From the NCBI RefSeq assembly GCF_900091595.1, contig NZ_FMCW01000002.1, positions 261,337 to 325,336 of the forward strand: a stretch of 64,000 bases of DNA, read 5' to 3'. Source of the DNA: Micromonospora haikouensis (GTDB taxonomy: Bacteria > Actinomycetota > Actinomycetes > Mycobacteriales > Micromonosporaceae). The position numbers and the translations under genes are program-made. The notes beneath the pieces are model-generated. The model was given only the letters and a program-made list of their open reading frames with translations. It searched no databases and had not been told where the DNA came from. Shown in pieces: positions 57,505 to 64,000 of the stretch (position 1 is the stretch's first letter; each line of letters begins with the position of its first letter).

Positions 57505-59162
57505 TGTGGCGCGACCATCTGACCGAGATCATCGTCTTCACGGTGCTGTTCCTGCTGGTCAGTGCCATGGGTTTCGTGGCGGCCCGGTGGCGGGCGCCGA
57601 GGGACATGGCCCACCTCGACGAGTGGGGGCTGGGCGGGCGCAGCTTCGGCGGCTGGATCACCTGGTTCCTCGTCGGCGGTGACCTTTACACGGCGTACAC
57701 GTTCGTGGCGGTGCCGGCGCTGGTGTTCGGCGCGGGCGCGATGGGCTTCTTCGCGGTGCCGTACACGATCGTGATCTACCCGATGGTGTTCCTGGTGCTG
57801 TGCCGGCTCTGGTCGGTGTCGCACCGGCACGGCTTCGTCACCCCCGCCGACTTCGTCCGCAGCCGGTTCGACTCGCCGGTGCTGGCGCTGGTCGTCGCGG
57901 TCACCGGCATCGTCGCCACCATGCCGTACATCGCGCTGCAGCTCGTCGGCATCGAAGCGGTGCTCAAGACCATGGGGGTGACCGGCGAGAGCGCCCTCGC
58001 GCGGCACCTGCCGATCATCATCGCGTTCGCGATCCTGGCCGCCTACACGTACCAGTCGGGGCTGCGCGCGCCCGCGCTGATCGCGTTCGTCAAGGACACA
58101 CTGATCTACGTGGTGATCCTGGTGGCGGTGCTGTGGCTGCCGCAGAAGCTGGGCGGCTGGGGCTCGATCTTCGACGCCGCCGAGGCGAAGTTCCAGGCCA
58201 CGGCGCAGAACCCCAACGACGGGATCCTGCTCAACGCCAACAACCAGCTCCAGTACGTCACCCTGGCGTTCGGCTCGGCGCTGGCGTTGTTCCTCTACCC
58301 GCACAGCATCACCGGCGTGCTGGCCAGCCGGAACCGGGACGTGATCAAGCGGAACATGTCGGCGCTGCCCGCGTACAGCCTGGTCCTCGGGCTGATCGCG
58401 CTGCTCGGCTACATGGCCATCGCGGCGGGGGTGAAGCCGCTGCCCGGGTCGACGCCCGGCAGCGCGGACGCGAACACGGTCGTGCCGGTGCTGTTCGACC
58501 AGCAGTTCCCCGACTGGTTCGCCGGGGTCGCGTACGCGGCCATCGGCATTGGGGCGCTGGTGCCGGCGGCGATCATGTCGATCGCGGCGGCGAACCTGTT
58601 CACCCGCAACATCTACAAGGAGTACCTCAAGCGGGACGCCAGCCCGGCCCAGGAGGCGAACGTCTCGAAGATCACCTCGCTGGTGGTGAAGGTCGGCGCG
58701 GTGGCCTGCATCGTCTTCCTCGACCCGCAGTTCTCCATCGACCTGCAGCTCATCGGCGGCGTGATCATCCTCCAGACGCTGCCGGCGGTGGCGCTGGGCC
58801 TCTACACCCGCTGGTTCCACCGGGGCGCGCTGATCGCCGGCTGGGCGGCCGGCATGGGGCTGGGCATGTGGATGCTCTACCAGATCCCCAACCCGGCGAC
58901 GAAGCGCGCCCACTTCGGCGGCTCGGCGTTCCCGCTGAGCGACTTCGGCTTCGACACGAAGAAGACGATCTACGTCGGGATCGTGGCGGTGCTGGTGAAC
59001 CTGCTGGTCGCCGCCCTGGTGACCCTGGTCCTGCGGGCGGCGAAGGTGGACGCGGGCCGCGACGGCACCACGCCGGACGACTACTTCGCCGACGAGGGCG
59101 ACCCGCGCGTCACCCCGGGCCCGGCCCGCGACGCCGACGCCGCCCCGGAACCGGTGGCGTAA
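57504..59162 (+). CDS. Solute:sodium symporter (monocarboxylate/acetate type)
   Basis: SSS-family transporter of 552 residues with about thirteen membrane helices. Typical segments are DEWGLGGRSFGGWITWFLVGGDLYTAYTF, VTPADFVRSRFDSPVLAL, FLYPHSITGVLASRN and GALVPAAIMSIAAANLFTRNIYKEYL (read in parts). Resemblance to MctC/ActP-type permeases suggests uptake of acetate, pyruvate or propionate; the substrate is inferred. GTG 57501 is an equally possible start. Paired with DUF3311, and a family A palindrome begins within four bases of its stop. Confidence 0.92.
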   Translation: MWRDHLTEIIVFTVLFLLVSAMGFVAARWRAPRDMAHLDEWGLGGRSFGGWITWFLVGGDLYTAYTFVAVPALVFGAGAMGFFAVPYTIVIYPMVFLVLCRLWSVSHRHGFVTPADFVRSRFDSPVLALVVAVTGIVATMPYIALQLVGIEAVLKTMGVTGESALARHLPIIIAFAILAAYTYQSGLRAPALIAFVKDTLIYVVILVAVLWLPQKLGGWGSIFDAAEAKFQATAQNPNDGILLNANNQLQYVTLAFGSALALFLYPHSITGVLASRNRDVIKRNMSALPAYSLVLGLIALLGYMAIAAGVKPLPGSTPGSADANTVVPVLFDQQFPDWFAGVAYAAIGIGALVPAAIMSIAAANLFTRNIYKEYLKRDASPAQEANVSKITSLVVKVGAVACIVFLDPQFSIDLQLIGGVIILQTLPAVALGLYTRWFHRGALIAGWAAGMGLGMWMLYQIPNPATKRAHFGGSAFPLSDFGFDTKKTIYVGIVAVLVNLLVAALVTLVLRAAKVDAGRDGTTPDDYFADEGDPRVTPGPARDADAAPEPVA

Positions 59163-59165
59163 GGA

Positions 59166-59206
59166 AGGGCCCCCTGTTAACGCATTTTGTTGTACAGGGG
59201 GCCCCT
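59166..59206. repeat. Dispersed palindrome family A, copy 6
   Basis: AAGGGCCCCCTGT (59165-59177) pairs at 12 of 13 positions with ACAGGGGGCCCCT (59194-59206) around GTTAACGCATTTTGT. Directly after the symporter stop and before the convergent MarR gene, so here a terminator role fits. Confidence 0.88.
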
Positions 59207-59288
59207 GCTAACAAGGCCGCCGCCAGGCGCGCGCCCGCCGCAGCGGGGGAGCGGAGCGCGGGCGCTCGGCGGCGGCCCGGCGCGCCGG

Positions 59289-59765
59289 TCAGCGGCGGGT
59301 GCGGGTCTCCAGCGCCTCGTTGAGCCGGTGCAGCAGGTGGGCCAGGGTGTCGCGGTCGGCCGGGGCCCAGTCGGCGAGGATGTCGCCGTAGAGCCGGGTG
59401 CGGGCCGCCCGGACGGCGGCCATGCGGTGCAGCCCGGCCGGGGTGGGGGAGACCACCGTGCCCCGGCCGTCGCTCGGGTCGGGGGCGCGGGCGATCAACC
59501 CGTCGCGCTGCATGGCGGAGACCTGCCGGGTGACGGTGGAGCCGTCCAGGTTGAGCCGGGCGGCGAGCGCCGAGACGTTCTGCGGGCCGGCGCTGTCGAG
59601 GTGCCGCAGGATCACGTACGCCGCCCGGTCCAGCACCCGGTGCTCGGCCGTGCCGGTGGCGCGCCGGGTCGCCTCGCCGAGTCGCATGAGGAGCGCCACC
59701 TCGGTCTCGATCCGCCCGAGTGTGACCTCTTCCGCAGTGCCTTCCGCAGTGCCGTCTTCGCTCAT
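59289..59765 (-). CDS. MarR-family repressor
   Basis: Winged-helix regulator of 158 residues: RAAYVILRHLDSAGPQNVSALAARLNLDGSTVTRQVSAMQRDGLI (helix-turn-helix, read in parts), wing PDPSDGRGTVVSPTPAG, and helical dimer arms. ATG 59765 has no ribosome site, and TATCCT lies six bases upstream, so the message may be leaderless. Divergent from an MFS transporter; two identical-type palindromes between them (59768-59802) indicate that it represses itself and the exporter. Confidence 0.92.
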   Translation of the reverse strand: MSEDGTAEGTAEEVTLGRIETEVALLMRLGEATRRATGTAEHRVLDRAAYVILRHLDSAGPQNVSALAARLNLDGSTVTRQVSAMQRDGLIARAPDPSDGRGTVVSPTPAGLHRMAAVRAARTRLYGDILADWAPADRDTLAHLLHRLNEALETRTRR

Positions 59766-59767
59766 AG

Positions 59768-59802
59768 CTGTAGGATACAGGGAAACTAACTGTACGATAC
59801 AG
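59768..59802. promoter_or_regulatory. Two MarR operators between marR and MFS genes
   Basis: CTGTAGGATACAG (59768-59780) and CTGTACGATACAG (59790-59802) both have the form CTGTAnnnTACAG. Their centres are 22 bases apart, about two helical turns, so dimers would bind the same face. The second overlaps TACGAT, a likely -10 of the transporter gene. Confidence 0.88.
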
Positions 59803-59818
59803 CTATCCGGGAGGCGGA

Positions 59819-61051
59819 GTGGACCGGCGCAACGAACCCCACCGCAGTGCCATCTACGCCACCACGCTGGTGGCCTTCCTCGCCATCGCCGGCATCGCCG
59901 TCGTCGACCCCATCCTGCCCGCCATCGGCGAGGCCATCGGCGTCACCGCCTGGCAGGTCGAGCTGCTGTTCACCGCGTACATCGCGGTCATGGCCCTGGG
60001 CATGATCCCCGCGACCCTGGCCAGCGGCCGGTTCGGCTTCAAGCCCGTGCTGATCACCGGCGTCTCCGTGGTCGGCCTCGCCGCCATCGGCGCCTCGTTC
60101 AGCAACGACATCGTGCAACTGTCGGTGCTGCGCGGCGTGTGGGGGCTGGGCAACGCCATGTTCTTCGCCACCGCCATGGTGGTGCTGGTCAACCTCGCCA
60201 ACGACCGCGAGTGGGTGGTCGGCCTCTTCGAGACCGCGCTCGGCCTCGGCTTCGCCGTCGGCCCGCTGCTCGGCGGCCTGCTCGGCGAGGTGAGCTGGCG
60301 ACTGCCGTTCTTCGTCTGCGGGATCTTCATGGTCCTCGCGCTCGCCGTCGCGTCCCGCCGGCTCCGCGAGCCGGCAAACCCCCAACCTCGGGTACGCCTC
60401 GGCGCGATCTTCGCCACCTACCGCCGGCCCGCGTTCGTGGCCCTGTGCGCCGTCACCGCCGCCTACAACTTCGTCTTCTTCGTCGTGCTCGGCTACACGC
60501 CGCTCTTCCTCGGCCTCGACGTCATCCCGCTCGGCCTCGCGTTCACCGGCTGGGGCCTCGGCCTCGCCGCCGGCATCCTCGTGGTCGGCCACCGGCTCGC
60601 CCACCGCATCGGCGCGGTGCAGACCGTCGGCGTGGCCGTCGCCGGCCTGCTGGCCTGCATGGTCCTCTTCGCCACCTCGACCGGCACCGCCATGTCGCTG
60701 GTCGTGCTCGTCGTCGCCGGCCTGTTCATGGGCCTGGCCAACGCCAACCTCACCGACCTGGCCCTCGGCCTCGGCGCCGCCGACCGCCGGGTCGCCACCG
60801 GCGCGTTCAACCTGGTCCGCTGGGGCGCCGCCGCGCCCGCCCCGATCATCTCCGGCAAGCTCGCCGAGCACGGGCCGGCCCTGCCCTTCTGGGTCGGCCT
60901 CGGCGTCCTCGCCGCCGGCGCGCTCGTCTACCTCGCCACCGCCCACCGGATGGCCGCCGGCCACGGCGAACGGGTGCTCTGGGCCCGCTGGAACCGGGCC
61001 GCCGCGCGCAACGAGCACGCCCCGGAGGAGCCGGTCGGCGAGGCGTACTGA
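59819..61051 (+). CDS. MFS transporter, probable drug or metabolite exporter
   Basis: Twelve-helix major facilitator of 410 residues: AGIAVVDPILPAIGEAIGV in helix 1, RGVWGLGNAMFFATAMVVL, GFAVGPLLGGLLGEVSWRLPFFVCGIF (read in parts; a motif-C-like GP in helix 5, usual in exporters). GTG 59819 follows GGGAGGCGG. Control by the divergent MarR is strongly suggested by the paired operators, so the substrate probably also binds that repressor. Confidence 0.92.
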   Translation: MDRRNEPHRSAIYATTLVAFLAIAGIAVVDPILPAIGEAIGVTAWQVELLFTAYIAVMALGMIPATLASGRFGFKPVLITGVSVVGLAAIGASFSNDIVQLSVLRGVWGLGNAMFFATAMVVLVNLANDREWVVGLFETALGLGFAVGPLLGGLLGEVSWRLPFFVCGIFMVLALAVASRRLREPANPQPRVRLGAIFATYRRPAFVALCAVTAAYNFVFFVVLGYTPLFLGLDVIPLGLAFTGWGLGLAAGILVVGHRLAHRIGAVQTVGVAVAGLLACMVLFATSTGTAMSLVVLVVAGLFMGLANANLTDLALGLGAADRRVATGAFNLVRWGAAAPAPIISGKLAEHGPALPFWVGLGVLAAGALVYLATAHRMAAGHGERVLWARWNRAAARNEHAPEEPVGEAY

Positions 61052-61073
61052 GCCGGCTCGTGCGCGGTGCCGC

Positions 61074-61835
61074 TCAGCGCATCGCGCGCCACAGCAGGTA
61101 CAGGCCGATGGCCGTGCCGAACGCCACGATCAGCGTCTTCAGCACCACCGGCGGCAGCCGGCGCACCAGCCGCGCGCCGACGTACCCGCCGACCAGGGTC
61201 GCCGGGGCCACCACCGCGACGGCCGCCCAGTTCACCGGGCCGAACAGCGCGAACACCACCAGCGTGGTCAGCCCCACCGTCGCCGAGAGTAGGTTCTTCA
61301 CCGCCGACACCCGGGCCAGCGTCGCGTCCAGCACCAGCGCCAGACCGGCCACCAGCATCACCCCCAGGGCCGCGCCGAAATAGCCGCCGTACACCGCGCC
61401 GACCGCGACCATGGCCTGCACGGTGACCGTACGGCGGCGCGGCCCCAACTCGGCCGGATGCCCGACGAGGCGGCGCAGCGGATCCTGGAACGCGAGCACG
61501 GCGGTCGCCCCGAGCACCAGGAACGGCACCACCAGCTCGAACGCCCGCGCCGGGGTGCCCAGCAACAGCAGGCACCCGACGATCGTGCCCACCACCGTGG
61601 TCGGCAGCAGCGCCCACAGCGCCCGGCCGCGCGGCAGGTCCGTGCGGCTGCCCGCCACGCTCGCGACGTACCCGGGGAACACCGCCACGGAGTTGCTCAC
61701 GTTCGCCGGCACCGGCGGCAGCCCCGCCGCGATCATGGCCGGGAAGGTGATCAGCGAGCCGCCGCCGGCCACCGCGTTGACAGTGCCCGCGGCGAGACCG
61801 GCGGTGACCAGCAGCGCGGCGTCGGAGAGTTCCAC
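61074..61835 (-). CDS. TSUP (TauE/SafE) permease
   Basis: Membrane protein of 253 residues with about eight helices and the TSUP signature in both halves (AGLAAGTVNAVAGGGSLITFPAM; GGYFGAALGVMLVAGLALVLD). The family exports or imports sulfite, sulfoacetate and other organosulfur anions, and some members act on unrelated substrates. GTG 61835 (VELSDAALLV) fits the family start; the frame is open 51 codons further but reads Arg/Gly-rich through a family B palindrome. Convergent with the MFS gene. Confidence 0.9.
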   Translation of the reverse strand: MELSDAALLVTAGLAAGTVNAVAGGGSLITFPAMIAAGLPPVPANVSNSVAVFPGYVASVAGSRTDLPRGRALWALLPTTVVGTIVGCLLLLGTPARAFELVVPFLVLGATAVLAFQDPLRRLVGHPAELGPRRRTVTVQAMVAVGAVYGGYFGAALGVMLVAGLALVLDATLARVSAVKNLLSATVGLTTLVVFALFGPVNWAAVAVVAPATLVGGYVGARLVRRLPPVVLKTLIVAFGTAIGLYLLWRAMR

Positions 61836-61942
61836 GCCGCCGAGGCTAGCCCGCCCGGCCGCCCCGCCCCCGTCCCGCCCCCGTCCCGCCCCCGGGCGGC
61901 TGCCCTTGCCCCGCCCCGCTCGGCCTTCCCCCTTGATCATCT

Positions 61943-62001
61943 GCATGTCGGCGACATGGCGGTATCCCAGCGCCCCGGACCCCGCCACGTCGCCGACATG
62001 C
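61943..62001. repeat. Dispersed palindrome family B, copy 2
   Basis: GCATGTCGGCGACATGGCGG (61943-61962) pairs with 61982-62001 at 19 of 20 positions, with a 19-base loop, the same loop length as copy 1 at 1260-1338. TTGATCATC just outside resembles the ATGATCGACTTC outer arm of copy 1. It lies between divergent starts (TSUP gene and the 62082 gene). Confidence 0.85.
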
Positions 62002-62081
62002 GTCGCCGTTCACCGGCGAGACCCAGGTTTGACGATCACCCCGCCGGGTAGCCGGCCGTCCAACCGGGTGGGGAGAGGGTC

Positions 62082-63734
62082 GTGACCACGGACGAGACGT
62101 GCGACGACCCCGCCTCCGTACGCGGACTCGTGCGCGCCTACGACCGGGCCCGCGCGGCGGCCGACGAACTGGGCCCGCTGGTGTGGACGCGGAGCCGCCC
62201 GTGCGCCTGGTGGTCCCTGCGGCTGCCCCGCTCCACGCTCCTGACCCGCTTCTACCTCAGCCGGCACATCGACCGCAGCCTCGGCGCACTGGTGCGCGGC
62301 TACAACGCCCGGGAGGCACTGGGCACGCTGGACGACGCCATGCAGCGGGACCGCGACCTCTGCGCCGCCTACCGACGCTCGCTGCGCATCCCCAGCCAGT
62401 TGGTGGCCGTCCTGGCGTACGGGATGGCGGCCCTCGTGATCGCACAGGTGCTGGTCTCGAAGTCGGAGGAGTTCGAGGACACCCTCGCCTGGATCGTCGC
62501 CGTCCACGCGGCCGAGTTCGAGCAGGTCGACACGGACCTCGCCCGCGAGACGCTCGGCCTCGCCGCGAAGACCGTGAGCGGGAGCCCCGCCACCCTCGTG
62601 GACGTCGTCGACCGCAGCATGGACATGTCGGTCCTGACGGGATTCGTGGCATTGGCCGCCGCGGTCTTCGTGGTCTACGTGACGACGCGGATGCTGGTTC
62701 CGGCCTTCCGCCTCAAACGCCAACTGCTGTGTCTCGCCGACCAGGCCGAGTTCGGCGTACGGGACACCGCCACCGGATGGTTCGTCGACAAGTCGGTCGG
62801 GGCGTACGCGCGGGAGCGCGCCGTGTTCCGCGCCGCCGGTGCCCGGCCGCCAGCCGAATGGCCGGTGGACCTGATCATCCTGGCCGGGCCGCCGATCCTG
62901 CTGCTGTGCATCGCCGTCGGCTACGTGCGCTTCGAGGCGGGCTTCCTCTACCCGCTCACCGTGTCGAGCTGGTTCCTCGCGGCCGCCGCGCTGCGGGCCC
63001 GGTGGCTCGACACGTGCAGGCGCGGCCGGAACCTCGCCGCACCCGTCGGCGGCGGCGCGGGCGCCGTCGGGGCGAACCCTCCGTTCGTGGCGCGGGTGGC
63101 CGGCGGCCGGCATGTCGAGGGCCGGGCCGTGCCGGAGGTCGCGGCCCTGCCCGTGCTCGCCGCGATCCTGGTGCCGTTCGTCCTCAACGTCGTGGTGATC
63201 CGGCCGTTCTACTACGTGGAGAACGCGGTGGCCAGCGCACTGGAGGTCGTGGTTCCCGCTTTCCTGCCCTGGCTCGTCGCCGGCTCCTGGCACCGGCTGG
63301 CAAAGACGACGAGGCAGATCGAGGGGACCTTGCGGGCAGGTGCCCGGGGCCGAGGACCACTCCGGGCCTGGGCGTCGGTGGTGCTCTTCGTCTCGGTGGT
63401 CCTGGCACCGGTCGTCGTCACGAGAGACCTCTGGGCGCTCGGCGGTCTCCTCCACGACCGGCCGCGACGGAACCGGGCGCGGCGGCTGGCTGCCCTCGGT
63501 GTCGTCGTACCGCTGCTGAACCTGCTGTTCCTGACGTTGGTGAGCACGTCCCTGGCCGCGGTGGGCCCCCTGCACCCGCCCCGGACGGGCTGGCTGTTCG
63601 CGCTGACCGGCTCCCTCGTGGTCCTCGGGTACGGTGCCCTGCTGGGAGCCGTCCAGTGGGCGCAGAATCTCCTGCTGCCCACCTGCGGTGAGCTGACCGC
63701 GTTCGGCCGCTGCGACGGACCGGGCCGGCAATAG
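62082..63734 (+). CDS. Large polytopic membrane protein of unknown family
   Basis: The 550 residues have about eight to nine hydrophobic segments (near 106-124, 184-204, 265-284, 289-308, 345-365, 412-430, 465-487, 497-517) separated by Arg-rich loops. An acidic loop of about 60 residues (SKSEEFEDTLAWIVAVHAAEFEQVD, read in parts) lies between the first two. A motif of two Cys (LPTCGELTAFGRCDG) closes the protein. GTG 62082 follows GGGGAGAGGG. No enzymatic motif is visible and I do not recognise the family. It ends just before rnpB on the same strand. Confidence 0.78.
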   Translation: MTTDETCDDPASVRGLVRAYDRARAAADELGPLVWTRSRPCAWWSLRLPRSTLLTRFYLSRHIDRSLGALVRGYNAREALGTLDDAMQRDRDLCAAYRRSLRIPSQLVAVLAYGMAALVIAQVLVSKSEEFEDTLAWIVAVHAAEFEQVDTDLARETLGLAAKTVSGSPATLVDVVDRSMDMSVLTGFVALAAAVFVVYVTTRMLVPAFRLKRQLLCLADQAEFGVRDTATGWFVDKSVGAYARERAVFRAAGARPPAEWPVDLIILAGPPILLLCIAVGYVRFEAGFLYPLTVSSWFLAAAALRARWLDTCRRGRNLAAPVGGGAGAVGANPPFVARVAGGRHVEGRAVPEVAALPVLAAILVPFVLNVVVIRPFYYVENAVASALEVVVPAFLPWLVAGSWHRLAKTTRQIEGTLRAGARGRGPLRAWASVVLFVSVVLAPVVVTRDLWALGGLLHDRPRRNRARRLAALGVVVPLLNLLFLTLVSTSLAAVGPLHPPRTGWLFALTGSLVVLGYGALLGAVQWAQNLLLPTCGELTAFGRCDGPGRQ

Positions 63735-63765
63735 CCCGGGAGATCGCGTCGTTAGGATGGGGGAG

Positions 63766-64000
<235 letters not shown>

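Overview
The window is high-GC (roughly 73-75% by eye) actinobacterial chromosome with many GTG starts, 4-nt GTGA/ATGA overlaps between genes and nearly invariant G/C at third codon positions. Core gene content (PucR-type FasR next to fabD-fabH-acpP-fabF, homodimeric aceE, a DUF3052 gene followed by an AhpE-type peroxiredoxin, the Nif3 / zinc-ribbon / RNase H-phosphatase trio, class A RNase P RNA) and dispersed GGGCCCC/GTTAAC palindromes point to Micromonosporaceae, probably Micromonospora or a close relative. The family level is inference; the phylum is certain.

Layout. 1-905: 5' part of a Tat-exported amidohydrolase, then a 550-base non-coding stretch with a G-rich repeat and two palindrome families. 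1456-6452: type II fatty acid synthase operon fabD-fabH-acpP-fabF and its likely activator. 6487-18734: accessory block with a NarL-type two-component system, small membrane proteins, a CopC-like protein, gltX, a GH1 glucosidase with an MFS transporter, a SRPBCC protein and a secreted LVIVD-repeat protein with a membrane-anchored partner. 18888-28914: aceE, a YjbQ protein, PhoD phosphatase, a MarR regulator beside a fused alpha-beta 2-oxoacid dehydrogenase E1, DUF3052, peroxiredoxin and tRNA-Val(UAC).

28974-44071: a secreted PL3 pectate lyase under a 14-bp palindromic operator, two TetR regulators each with visible operators, hydrolases, a reductase, GNAT, a polysaccharide pyruvyl transferase, DinB and PfkB proteins, and an SNF2 helicase translationally coupled to a SWIM zinc-finger protein. 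44517-50824: five co-directional genes (DUF1800, DUF1501, ferric-reductase-like flavocytochrome, FMN-binding protein, ApbE) that look like one extracytoplasmic flavin-based redox module. 51275-54023: a divergent prim-pol-like protein, an XRE regulator with a helical repeat region and a flavoprotein. 54132-57059: Nif3, zinc ribbon, RNase H/phosphatase, closed by a near-perfect terminator. 57262-64000: DUF3311 plus a monocarboxylate-type symporter, a MarR/MFS divergon with two operator copies, a TSUP permease, an unrecognised polytopic membrane protein and the 5' part of rnpB.

The points of most interest are three families of dispersed intergenic palindromes, the DUF1800/DUF1501/flavin cluster, the prim-pol/XRE/flavoprotein cluster, a degenerate biotinyl-like domain at the end of FabD, and repeated short tandem duplications that include gene stop or start codons.
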